Of a stretch of 64,000 bases of DNA, positions 23,395 through 33,716 are shown in pieces. A program made the position numbers and the translations under genes. The notes under the pieces are model-generated. The model did no database searches. It worked only from the letters and a program-made list of their open reading frames with translations, and was not told the DNA's origin. This stretch comes from Gigantopelta aegis (lineage: Eukaryota > Mollusca > Gastropoda > Neomphalida > Peltospiridae). The stretch spans positions 40,644,523-40,708,522 of the forward strand of contig NC_054713.1 in NCBI RefSeq assembly GCF_016097555.1, given 5' to 3'. Every line of letters begins with the position of its first letter. Within the stretch, counting starts at the first letter, position 1.

Positions 23395-23683
23395 AAGGAA
23401 GGAAGGAAATGTTTTATTTACGGTTATATGGTTAAGGACCACACACATATTGAGAGAGGAAACCCGCTGTCGCCACTTCATGGGCTACTTTTTTCGATTA
23501 GCAGCAAGGGATATTTTATATCCCACCTACAGGATAGTACATACCACGGCCTTTGTTACACCAGTTGTGGAGCACTGGCTGGAACGAGAAATAGCTCAAT
23601 GGGTCCACCGACGGGAATTGATCTTAGATCGATCGTGCATCAGGCGAGCGCTGTGCTACTGGGCTATGTCCCGCCCCACGGTC
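23395..23683 (-). mobile_element. SINE, H1/T1, tail internally shortened
   Basis: (GGAA)n, then a T1 end lacking the ACGACGCACTCAACACA segment, then the body and the H1 head (GGGCTATGTCCCGCCCC). Flanks are ACGATCGTGG (23384-23393) and ACGGTCGTGG (after 23678), one mismatch in ten. Confidence 0.85.
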
Positions 23684-23868
23684 GTGGAGGTAAAGATAAT
23701 AATAATATCGTGATCGATTTAGATAATTATTTTTGGGGATGATTGACACATATTCAGGGCGGGTCATACCTTGCGTGGAGGGGGCAAAGGGCAGTTTCCT
23801 TTCGCCAGAAAAAAAGGAAGAAGAAAAAAAAGCTCTTTCTAGATTAAATGTGATTCTTGGTTGATTAC

Positions 23869-23935
23869 CACAACCCTAGTGGTAAAGCGCTCGCCTGATG
23901 CACGGTCGGTCTAGTATCAATCGGGTAGTGGGTTT
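23869..23935 (+). mobile_element. SINE head fragment, H1
   Basis: H1 box A region (CTAGTGGTAAAGCGCTCGCC) and part of box B (GGTCTAGTATCAATC), then a break. No tail. Confidence 0.65.
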
Positions 23936-24052
23936 CTTCTGAGGTCTGTAACAGGAAAATGTAAAGGAAGTAACATACCGTTACATGGACTCCGCTGCCC
24001 CGTTTCGCAGCCTTCGAAACGCAGGTTTGTAGGAACGACACCTGGAGGGGGT

Positions 24053-24140
24053 GGGGGGGGGGGGGGGGGGGGTTAGAGACAATCTCTAATGGGAGATATG
24101 GCGCGTGTGTGTATGTATGTGTGTGTGTGTGTGTGTGTGT
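24053..24140. repeat. G run and GT microsatellite
   Basis: A 20-nt G run at about 24053-24072 and a (GT)n stretch at about 24103-24140. Confidence 0.9.
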
Positions 24141-24939
24141 TGGGGGAGGGGCACAAGCCATACCTTTACCTTTATTTATATACAGTAGGACATAAAAAAA
24201 CCACCGGTACATTTTCGTCACGGAGTGTGAGAGGGGACATAGACCACCCCGCCCCTGGTTCCTACGGGCCCTAAAAGGCCTGTGGTTTCTCGACGTCTTG
24301 TCTCTGTGGCCAGAGACATCGTGGATAAACTAGAATGTCTGGTACACCCTCAGACACGTCTGCGCGCGCCAGACAGTTTGAAGGAGAGCGGCAAATTAAC
24401 CGTGTTTAATTTAGCACTGGCGCAACGACGTGAAAACATGTAAATAGGTCAAAGGTCAGACGAACACGTAACGTAAGCGGTCCAATCTACATGTGTTTGA
24501 TTACAATCCGCTCGCAAATTGAAAAGATCTGTTTGCACCTTGTAATGAGCCAGACGAATGTCACACCTGCTAAAATTAGATTTTCTTTTGTGGGTATGCC
24601 AAGGTAAAAATAAAAAATAAAAAAATAAAAATAAGTAAGAAATGAATAAATGAATAAATGAATAAATAAATAAATAAACAAATTTTTGGAAAATACATTA
24701 AAATGAAATACCTTAAATAATAAATAAACAAACAAACAATATTTGTAAAAACAAATATTGTAGTTTTCTGAGGTTTAATACATTTACTTACATACTTACT
24801 CTACTTACACACGCACACACGCACGCACGCACGCACACACACACACACACACCCCTGCGATTTTCAGGAAAAATGAGGGTGAGAATTAAATCTTTTGAAA
24901 GCTACGTGACATCCTCGCAGGTAGATTAAACGTGAGGCA
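24141..24939. other. Intergenic with simple repeats
   Basis: No gene is seen. Contains AAAT/AATA/TGAA low-complexity sequence (about 24605-24740) and CA-type repeats (about 24808-24852). Confidence 0.5.
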
Positions 24940-25205
24940 GATGCAGGACGTAGCGCTCGCTTGATGCGCGGTCGGTTTCGGATTGTTCCCGATCGACAGG
25001 CCCATTGGGCTTTTTCTCGTTCCAGCCAATGTACCACGATTGGTATATCAAAGGCCGTGGTATGTGCCATTCTGTCTGTGGGATGGTGCATATAAAAGAT
25101 CCCTTGCTACTAATGGCAAAATGTAGCGGGTTTTCTCTCTAAGACTATATATCAAAATTACCAAATGTGCTCTAGCGGTGTCATTAAACAAAACAAACTT
25201 TAAAT
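24940..25205 (+). mobile_element. SINE, H1/T2
   Basis: Degraded box A region (CAGGACGTAGCGCTCGC, with a small deletion), body, then the T2 tail (GTCATTAAACAAAACAAACTTT). Confidence 0.85.
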
Positions 25206-25339
25206 GCGAGGTACCACAGGTGTGCTACCTGTTGATACATTAGTTTTATTAGAAAAGTTTAACATTATTGACAGATGGGAATTGATTTATTCCAAATGAA
25301 CACTACCAGTATATCAAATGCTATATGTAACAGATAAAA

Positions 25340-25425
25340 ATCAACCTCCACTGAGGGGATTTGAACCACAGATACTCAGTATGAGAGCCCAGCGCTCTAC
25401 CAACTGAGCTAATAGGGAAATTCCC
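25340..25425 (-). repeat. tRNA-like sequence, copy C
   Basis: Third member of the family at 19853 and 20126. On the - strand it has TAGCTCAGTTGGTAGAG and GGTTCAAATCCCC (box B with one change). The flank GGGAAATTCCCACTAGCTACTGC is also conserved, so the family unit includes non-tRNA sequence. Confidence 0.68.
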
Positions 25426-25477
25426 ACTAGCTACTGCCAGTAGGAGCACTTCATACCAACACTACTACATATACATG

Positions 25478-25836
25478 TGCTGTCCTGTCTGTGGGAAAGT
25501 TCATATAAAAATGAAAATGCAAAATTGTACCGGGTTTCCTCTAAGAGATACGAGCCCAGTGGTAAAGTGCTCGCCTGGTGCGCGATCGGTCTATGATCGA
25601 TCCCCATCGGTTGGCCCATTTGGGCTATTGTTCGTTCCAGCCAGTGCACCACGACTGGTACATCAATAGTTGTGGTATATGCTATCCCGTTGTGGGATGA
25701 TGCACATAAAAGATCGATTGCTAGTAATGGAACAATGTTAGCAGGTTTCCTCTCTATAGCTATATATCATAATTACCAGCCGATGATTAATAAATTAATG
25801 TGCTCTAGTGGTGTTGTTAAACAAAACAAACTTTAA
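25478..25836 (+). mobile_element. SINE fragment followed by a full H1/T2 SINE
   Basis: A body fragment (CTGTCCTGTCTGTGGGAAAG to about 25550) is followed by a second element from the H1 head (AGCCCAGTGGTAAAGTGCTC) at about 25552 to the T2 tail (GTTGTTAAACAAAACAAAC) at 25836. The junction cuts the first copy inside its T2 region. Confidence 0.8.
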
Positions 25837-25948
25837 CTGTCACGGTTGAAAAGACAAGTACTGGGATGTGGAGGTGGACAGTGATAGAAGTTGAAAGATA
25901 GGAGGAACTGCCAGATCAGGATGAAATGAGATGAAGTTCAAAGGTGAG

Positions 25949-26342
25949 AAAAGAAAGAAAGAAAGAAATGTTTTATTTAACGACGCACTCAACACATTTT
26001 ATTTACGGTTATATGGCGTCAGACATATGGTTAAGGACCACACAGATGTTGAGAGGAAACCCGCTGTGCCACTACATGGGCTACTCTTTCCGATTAGCAG
26101 CAAGGGATCTTTTATTTGCGCTTCCCACAGGCAGGATAGCACAAACCATGGCCTTTGTTGAACCAGTTATGGATCACTGGTCGGTGTAAGTGGTTTACAC
26201 CTACCCATTGAGCCTTGCGGAGCACTCACTCAATGTTTGGAGTCAGTATCTGGATTAAAAATCCCATGCCTCGACTGGGATCCGAACCCAGTACCTACCA
26301 GCCTGTTGACCGATGGTCTAACCACGACGCCACCGAGGCCGG
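25949..26342 (-). mobile_element. SINE, H2/T1
   Basis: Complete copy from (GAAA)n and the T1 end to the H2 head (ACGACGCCACCGAGGCCGG). An AGAAAAGAAAG duplication is visible on both sides, although the left one merges with the tail repeat. Confidence 0.88.
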
Positions 26343-26766
26343 TAGAAAAGAAAGAGGGCAGTGGGATTTAAAAAACAAATCGTCCAATGTCATTCAAGGT
26401 ATCCATCATTCATTGTTTGGAATAATTAAATGTCATCTCAGTTTTTTTTATCACTGACAAAATAAACTTCGGGGATTCTGAGTTTCCATGAATAGTAATT
26501 AATTTCTTTACAAATCATTCTGGGGTAAACTGAAATTTCTCATTTTAACCGATTTTAAAATGCGATCTCTTTCGACATTGTGGTCTTCCGCGGTTAAAGG
26601 TCAGACGGAAGAATTCGGTACAGTTGACATTTCTCGCTCGTTTTCAAGGCGTCGACAGTTTCGCGGTCACATGTTTATAACTACATGGGCGGGGAAAGAG
26701 AGTGGGCCGCGGTGCTCACATACCTAAACTTATGAATAGGAAACTAAGTGTACATCAACCCACCGT
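26343..26766. other. Intergenic, no gene seen
   Basis: Non-repetitive with some CG-containing words, but no clear exon. Confidence 0.4.
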
Positions 26767-27144
<378 letters not shown>

Positions 27145-27246
27145 TTATATTATCAGAGAAAGAGAAACAAAACTATTTGTTCAATTCAAACATCTTGCTG
27201 TTGTTGGTTTCTCCTGGTATTAAATGAAAAGACTGCTATCAAAAAG

Positions 27247-27608
27247 TAAAGTTTGTTTTATTTAACGACGCCACTAGAGCACATTGATTTTTGTATCTTA
27301 TCATCGGCTATTGGACGTCAAACATATGGTCATTCTGACACTGTTTTTAGAGGAAACCCGCTGTCGCCACATAGGCTACTCTTTTCACGACAGGCAGCAA
27401 GGGATCTTTTATTTGCACTTCCCACAGGCAGGATAGCACAAACCATGACCTTTGTTGAACCATTTATGGATCACTGGTCGGTGCAAGTGGTTTACACCTA
27501 CCCATTGAGCCATGCGGAGCACTCACTCAGGGTTTGGAGTCGGTATCTGGATTAAAAATCCCATGCATCGACTATGATCCGAACCCAGTACCTACCAGCC
27601 TGTAGACT
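27247..27608 (-). mobile_element. Recombinant SINE: H2 head, T1-type middle, T2 end
   Basis: Starts with a T2 end (AAAGTTTGTTTTATTTAACG, CACTAGAGCACATTGATT), changes to T1 middle sequence (GAGGAAACCCGCTGTCGCC) and finishes with the H2 head (ACCCAGTACCTACCAGCCTG), cut near 27608. The mosaic shows that modules are exchanged between subfamilies. Confidence 0.82.
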
Positions 27609-27729
27609 GCAATCATGTAACGTTGGAAGAAATGACAAATCTCCAAAGGCTTATGTAACTAATCATTATACTGACACAGCGTTACTGAGCGTAGTGTTTC
27701 CCTTTAACACAGTGTAGTTTTTCCCTTTA

Positions 27730-28044
27730 AAGTAACTCAGTGGTACAGCGTTCGCCTGATGCGCAAACGATCTAGGATCGATTCCCGTCGGTGGGCCCAT
27801 TGGGCTATTTCTCGTTTCAGCCAGTGCTCCACAACTGGTGTAACAAAGGCCGTTGTATGTACTATCCTGTCTGTGGGATGGTGCATATAAAAGATATCTT
27901 GCTGCTAATCGGAACGAGTAGTCCATGAAGTGGCGACAGCAGTTTTCCTCTTTCAATATCTATGTGGTCCTTAACCATATGTCCGACGCCATATAACCGT
28001 AAATAAAATGTGTTGAGTGCGTCGTTAAATAAAACATTTCCTTC
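27730..28044 (+). mobile_element. SINE, H1/T1
   Basis: Slightly cut H1 head (AACTCAGTGGTACAGCG), box B (GGATCGATTCCCG), body and T1 tail ending TTTCCTTCTTG. Confidence 0.87.
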
Positions 28045-28185
28045 TTGTGTTGTTTAAATGAATAACAGAAGATGGTGATGTAGTTTCTTAATTTCCTTTC
28101 CAATATGAAACATGGTTAACAGCATGGTGATACATATAATATATAGGTCTCAGCTCTGGGGTGACACACAGGTCTCTCGATACTT

Positions 28186-28490
28186 AAAGTTTGTTTTGTT
28201 TAACGACACCACTAGAGCACATTGATTAATCATCTGCTATTGGATATCAAACATTTGGTAGTTGTGACATGTAGTCATCAGAGATAACCCACTACATTTT
28301 TTCCTAATACAGCAAGGGATCTTTTATATGCATTTTTCCACAGACAGGCAAGCACCTACCACAGTTATGGTGCACTGGTTGGAACGAGAAAAACCCCCAG
28401 TCCGCTGAATGAATCCACCGAGGTGGTTCGATCTTACGACGCTAGCACCTCACACGAGCACTCGACCGACTGAGCTGAATTCCACCCCGT
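28186..28490 (-). mobile_element. SINE, H3/T2
   Basis: T2 tail and body are followed by a different head. On the - strand the head has box A GAGCTCAGTCGGTCGAGTGC and box B-like AAGATCGAACCACC. This is the clearest H3 head in the window. Confidence 0.83.
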
Positions 28491-28501
28491 TCTCCCGATA
28501 G

Positions 28502-28746
28502 AAAAAAAGGAAAAATGTTTTATTTATCGACGCACTCGACACATTTTATTTACGGTTATATGGCGTCAGACATATGGTTAAGGACCACACAGATATTGAG
28601 AGAGGAAACCCGCTATCGCCACTTCATGGGCTACTCTTTTCGATTAACAGCAAAGGATCTTTTATATGTACCATCCCACAGACAGGATAACACATACTAT
28701 GACCTTTGATATACCAGTCGTGGTGCACTGGCTGGAGCGAGAAAGG
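28502..28746 (-). mobile_element. SINE, T1, head-truncated, inserted beside the H3 element
   Basis: From AAAAAAAGGAAAAATG and the T1 end to the body end at GGAGCGAGAAAGG. The duplication TCTCCCGATAG lies at 28491-28501 and 28747-28757. The H1 boxes are absent. Confidence 0.87.
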
Positions 28747-28878
28747 TCTCCCGATAGAGTTGACCTTGCGACGGGGTACCTCGCGCGAACGAACAGCAGA
28801 GCTGTCCTCCTTGTTTCTCATCGTAGACCTGTCTTCCATGGGTAAATTATTCTTAGTAGTGTCCTTTATACTAAACAC

Positions 28879-29265
28879 CGGCCTCGGTGGCATCGTGGTT
28901 AGGCCATCGGTCAACAGGCTGGTAGGTACTTGGTTCGGATCCCAGTCGAGGCATGGGATTCTTAATCCAAATACCGACTCCAAACCCTGAGTGAGTACTC
29001 CGCAAGGTTCAATGGGTAGGTGTAAACCACTTGCACCGACCTGTGATCCATAACTGGTTCAACAAAGGCCATGGTTTGTGCTATCCTGCCTGTGGGAAGC
29101 GCAAATAAAAGATCCCTTGCTGCTAATCGGAAAGAGTAACCCATGAAGTGCCGACATTGGGTTTCCTCGCAAATCTATGTGGTCCTTAACCATATGTCTG
29201 ACGCCGTATAACCGTAAATAAAATATGTTGAGTGCGTCGTTAAATAAAAAACAGTTCTTTCTTTC
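28879..29265 (+). mobile_element. SINE, H2/T1, complete
   Basis: From CGGCCTCGGTGGCATCGTGG to the T1 end with (TTTC)n. The 12-bp duplication TATACTAAACAC lies at 28867-28878 and 29266-29277. It is the best full-length H2/T1 copy here, at about 387 bp. Confidence 0.92.
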
Positions 29266-29380
29266 TATACTAAACACGTATCCATATAGTAATATATAGT
29301 TGTCTGGTGTACTCGTTACAACGCCTGCAATACCCGTGACAACAATTAAAAATACACAATTGTCTTTGATCGCTCGTTTA

Positions 29381-29869
29381 CAATCTAATTAAAATTAGCT
29401 CCACTATTACATGTGGATCTAAAGACAGCCAGTTGGAGCTCATGTCCACCAATCAAAACCTTACTTGCAGAATCCTGCCAGTGATTTGTAATGTAAAACT
29501 GAAGACTGATTTAGTTTTTTTTAATTTTATAAATAAATAAATAATTTTTAATGTAAAATTGAAGACTGATAACCCACCCCGTACGTATTGATATGGTTCG
29601 CTGTACTGCGGCCACTAAAATAGACTCGCCCGATATTTTTAGAATTTGTATGCTCCCAAATAACGTTATAAAAGGCGAACTGTGATTGGTCAATATTTAA
29701 ATTATTATTTACAGACGAAATGTTACCTGGACGTTGGGGACTACGCAGTGTTGTTAGTTTTAAATCACTGGCAGGATTCTGCAAGTAAGGTTTTGATTGG
29801 TGGACATGAGCCCCAACTGGCTGTCTTTAGATCCACATGTAATAGTGGAGCTAATTTTAATTAGATTGC
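29381..29869. mobile_element. Foldback element with 107-bp inverted repeats
   Basis: The left arm (29381-29487, starting CAATCTAATTAAAATTAGCT) and right arm (29762-29869, ending AGCTAATTTTAATTAGATTG) are reverse complements with very few mismatches. They are separated by about 275 bp that contains a short direct repeat (TAATGTAAAACTGAAGACTG and TAATGTAAAATTGAAGACTG). No coding sequence lies between the arms, and no clear target duplication is visible. Confidence 0.85.
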
Positions 29870-30049
29870 ATATTTTATTAGTGCTTGACACTAATTGGTT
29901 TGATTCGCAGGTTGCTAACTAAATAAGAGACCACGGCAGGGGTCAGGTTACCAATTAACTAATTCTAATTAATAAATATATAAACTGTATTGTTATAAAG
30001 TTGAAATTAAAGAATTAAGGGCCAATAGATATTTTCGGACATTTTCTTT

Positions 30050-30052
<3 letters not shown>

Positions 30053-30137
<85 letters not shown>

Positions 30138-30192
30138 AAAACAAATAAACAAAACAAAACAAAACAAAACAAAACAAAACAAAACAAAACAC
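30053..30192. repeat. AT microsatellite then AAAAC repeat
   Basis: About 78 bp of AT dinucleotides followed, after ACACACAAAAACAAATAAAC, by about nine AAAAC pentamers. Confidence 0.96.
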
Positions 30193-30207
30193 ACATTTTC
30201 TTCCAGT

Positions 30208-30441
30208 GTAATGAGCTATTTCTCGTTCCAGCCAGTGCTAGTATATTAAAGGCGGTGGCATGTGCTATCCTGTCTGTGGAATGGTGTATATAAAATATCC
30301 CATGCTACTAATGGAAAAATGTAGCGGGTTTCTCTCTAAGACTATTATGTTAAAATCATCAAATGTTTGACATCCAATAGTCGATGATTAATAAATCAAC
30401 GTGCTCTAGTGGTGTCGTTAAACAAAACAAACAAACTTTAT
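30208..30441 (+). mobile_element. SINE, T2, 5'-truncated
   Basis: Begins in the end of the H1 head (GAGCTATTTCTCGTTCCAGC) and keeps body and T2 tail (GTCGTTAAACAAAACAAAC). Confidence 0.85.
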
Positions 30442-30689
30442 AAGCTTTATAATAAAAACAGCAAATTGTAATAAATACATATTTACGATATTAGATAATG
30501 GTGGGGAGCGCTTTAGCACTATCAAAGAATACATTCATGCATGAAACAATCAATACATGGCTAAAATAAACCAAATAAACCATAGATACATGCATGCATG
30601 TTTTCAGAAACTTAAAATGCATGAAAAATCCACTGTGTATAAGATTTGTTTTATGGCGTATCCATAAGTGTAAGGCAAGAGGGTGAGGG

Positions 30690-31130
30690 ATGGGGGGTGG
30701 GGGGGGGGTATCAGAGAGAGGACAACCATCCCAACCCCCAGTGCTGGAGCAAAAAAAACGTTGGAGACATTCGGGCAAAATAAACTGGCCTGAAACTTGT
30801 TCACCATATATTTCCATTATTCTTCTCACAATATTAGTTGTATTTCATGTAAATGTTTAGTGAATCGTTTGCAGCTCTGTGTAGCTGTTTGGTAGTAATG
30901 CTCATTCAGAGCCGGTTTAAGGATCCGCAGGGCCTGTAGCACAAATAACAGAGGGTCCCCCTTCCCAGAATATATATTTTGCAAGCCCCTCGGGGAGAAG
31001 GAGAAAATGACCTGGGGAAAATAAATGTACAGATCACTGCGAGTCCCCCTGAAGCGCGAGGCCCGTAGCACGTGCTACGTGTGCTACTAGGATAAACCGG
31101 CTCTGATGCTGATATGAATAAATGTTGTTA
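30690..31130 (+). repeat. Dispersed repeat, copy 1, carrying a MITE
   Basis: Aligns with 55660-55950. Shared words are CAGTGCTGGAGCAAAA, TTTCCATTATTCT, AATTAGTTGTA and GATATGAATAAATGTTGTTATC. The copy at 55.7 kb lacks the 200-bp insertion at 30907-31105. Confidence 0.75.
30907..31105. mobile_element. MITE, CAGAGCCGGTTTA termini, with an empty site elsewhere in the window
   Basis: The 199-bp element starts CAGAGCCGGTTTAAGG and ends GATAAACCGGCTCTG, with inverted termini matching over about 13 bp. Flanks ATGCTCAT (30898-30905) and ATGCTGAT (31106-31113) fit a slightly decayed 8-bp duplication. The related repeat at 55.9 kb reads GTAATGTTAATATGAATAAA, an unoccupied version of the site. hAT-like by termini and duplication. 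Confidence 0.82.
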
Positions 31131-32483
31131 TCACCCACCCATCCCTCCAAAAAAAAAAAGAAAAAAAAAAGAGGAATAAAAAAAAACCCCCAAAAACCCC
31201 CAACGGATTCAATTTTACTGAAATTTTTAGAAGTCATCTTTTATCAAAACATTTTCGAAAATGATATCACACTACTGGCCCTCAATTAATTTTGTTGAGT
31301 ATAATTTATATTTATTATTTAACCCCTATTGAAACCCCAGAAATACAACTTCAAAGTTGTACACCCAAGTCACTATCTTTTGCGACTTAACATCAGTTTA
31401 CTTTGTATAGGGGCCTAAACATGTCTAGAGACATGCGCATGTACACACGCACACGCACATCAGTGGTGGATCCAGATAATTCTTCTTTATTTTTTTATTT
31501 TATATATATATAAAAAAATAAAAAAATAAAATAAACACCCTTATTCATTCATCGCTAATATACAACTTCCATTAAAGCAGCTGAATGTAGACCCCTTGAG
31601 AAAAATCCTGGACCCGCTCCTGAATCATTTGACGTGACTCACTGTCAACCCAACCCTCCCCTATTATATTATATATATATACGAACACACTCGAAAAACT
31701 CCGAACACCGAAATAGCAACGTAAAGGGGAGATAACGCTAATAACTGACGTTGCGCGCATTTGTAGCAGACGGATTGTTTGCAAAACGTAATAAATTTAG
31801 ATTGTAGAAACAAAGTTTTAAAATATTAGACACCAGCATAAAATTACAAGACAGTACAGGCAAAATACCACCAAAACAGTTAATAATACGCAGGTAACGA
31901 AATGGATTATTAGTTTTTAATTACTGGTAAAAACAAATATGAAGGCAAGCTACTTTTTAATGTCAGTAGATTATCTCCCATACCACTTACGTTGAAATTT
32001 ACATCTTTGATGGTTTCATGTTGGTGACCACCTACTTATTTTGATTCTTATAAATAAATAAAGTTGTGATCACTTTTTATATAACGTCCAAAGATTGTAA
32101 ACGTTTCACACTTTATTATAATATTGTTCCATATCATATTTCTCTTGCTTTTTTGTCATGTTTACAAAAAACCTGAAAGTGAAAGACCTCAGCAAATTCA
32201 AAAGTGTAAACTAGAAAGAACTCATCGACTAACGCCAAACAAATCTGCATAACCTATATTGATTTGCATATCCATTTTATTTTTATAGGCCTATTAAGAA
32301 ACAAAATAAGACACATTGCAAGTTTCCATTTTTATGTTTTTAAAAATATTTTTTTGGTCAATTATTTCAGTTTGGCTTGATCAAAAAAGAAAAAAGAAAA
32401 AGAAAGTGTTGGATTTTTTTAAAAATAAATTTATTGCAATTTGTAAAAAGTGGACCTCGGCTATTGCAGGAGGGTTCAGACAC
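31131..32483. other. Intergenic, no gene seen
   Basis: AT-rich and low-complexity in part (A runs 31150-31200, TATATA near 31500 and 31670). No convincing exon. Confidence 0.4.
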
Positions 32484-33355
32484 CCTGAAGACCCTCTAAA
32501 TATGGACCTGCTTAAAATAAGGGACAAGTGGCGTAACGTGGGCAGGGCCACTGGGGCAGTTGCCCCAGGCACAAAATTCTGGACTAGTGGAAGGGACTCG
32601 GGGAGTGCTAATGGCCCACTGGGTGCTGGCAACCCACGCTACGCCACTGTAAGGGACCGCAGACTCTTTCTAAATGTGGCAAGAATGATAGCACTTTTTT
32701 GTTGTACTGATGGAATACCTTTAAAATGACTATTTTCAAAAACAAAACATTTAAGTTTTCCCTTACCTCCTAAAATGAAAGTTTTCTATTACTGGGAAAT
32801 AACTCCATTTAGCAAACATTTATAGAAAACCTAAAAAATTGGCACATTGAAAAGTTAAAAAATTTAAGTCTTATTTTGGGTTAAAATACCTTTATTAGCA
32901 TTTACCATAGACTATAAATATTTCCACTAAATTGTCTTTAAAATAACCCAAAGTTTTCTTTTGAGCCCCCCCCCCCCCCCCCAAAAGGACCATTCACTTT
33001 TCTTAAATTATATGTATATGGTACATGAATACAGAACCGGTATATCCTTTTAAAAAAGTTTGCTAGATTAATTAAATCAATCTAATTAGACATTATGCAT
33101 AATACATATATATATATAATAATCAACCGCAGATACAGGAGATGGGTTTGAAGGGTGTGCACGCCCCCATTTTAAAATGCCCGGAAAATCCATTGTACAA
33201 TTATTATTTTTTATTAGGGGTATTTAATATCTTGGTCAGCTGGATATTTAGAAGTTTATTATGTAATGCAAGTTAATGTAATTTTGACTATGTTAGGTGC
33301 TCTTTTTCTGTCTTACACCCTCAGTATGAGTACTATAGCTGCCCCTTTTTAAACC
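32484..33355 (+). repeat. Paired repeat, copy 1 (left of the Tc1 element)
   Basis: Aligns in direct orientation with 35443-36077. Shared words are GGACCTGCTTAAAATAAGGGAC versus GGGCCTGCTTAATATTAGGGAC, TTTTGTTGTACTGATGGAATACC, and AGCTGCCCCTTTTTAAAC near the end. This copy carries a 124-bp MITE that the other copy lacks. Confidence 0.75.
32526..32649. mobile_element. hAT-like MITE with perfect 8-bp duplication
   Basis: The 124-bp element begins AAGTGGCGTAACGTGG and ends CCACGCTACGCCACTG, which are inverted termini of about 15 bp (the right end reads CAGTGGCGTAGCGTGG on the other strand). TAAGGGAC occurs directly on both sides (32518-32525 and 32650-32657). The paired repeat at 35.47 kb shows the site without it (ATTAGGGACTG). 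An 8-bp duplication and CAGTGGCG termini are hallmarks of hAT elements. Confidence 0.92.
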
Positions 33356-33714
33356 TTGCACCCTTGCTAACACTCTTGGATCCACCCTTGATAATATTCA
33401 TTATATTATGTATATGGGCCAGTCAAAGAATACAATGATTCATATTACCAACATTTTCATAGACTTGTAAATGCAGGGAGATGTGTAATGTGCCATCAAG
33501 ATTATGTAATAATTCTAAACATCTTAATTTTATGCTCTATTCGACCAGTAATGGATTAAGAATGTTATATCACAAAACTGGACACTTGTCATTATGACAA
33601 TACCACTATTTTTCAATAACTAATGGCGGTCTCCTTAATTTCTGACTTTGTCACTGAATAAAATATAACGTAGCAATTAAAATGAGTTCTGTTTTGTGTA
33701 CGTTTATTTTACTG
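33356..33714. other. Intergenic, no gene seen
   Basis: AT-rich spacer between paired-repeat copy 1 and the Tc1-like element. Confidence 0.4.
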
Positions 33715-33716
33715 TA

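Noticed and set aside
22724..23713. A 329-codon + strand frame and overlapping His-rich and Asp-rich frames
   Set aside because: They translate a CA and CAY microsatellite and run on into a SINE. No gene-like composition remains outside the repeats.
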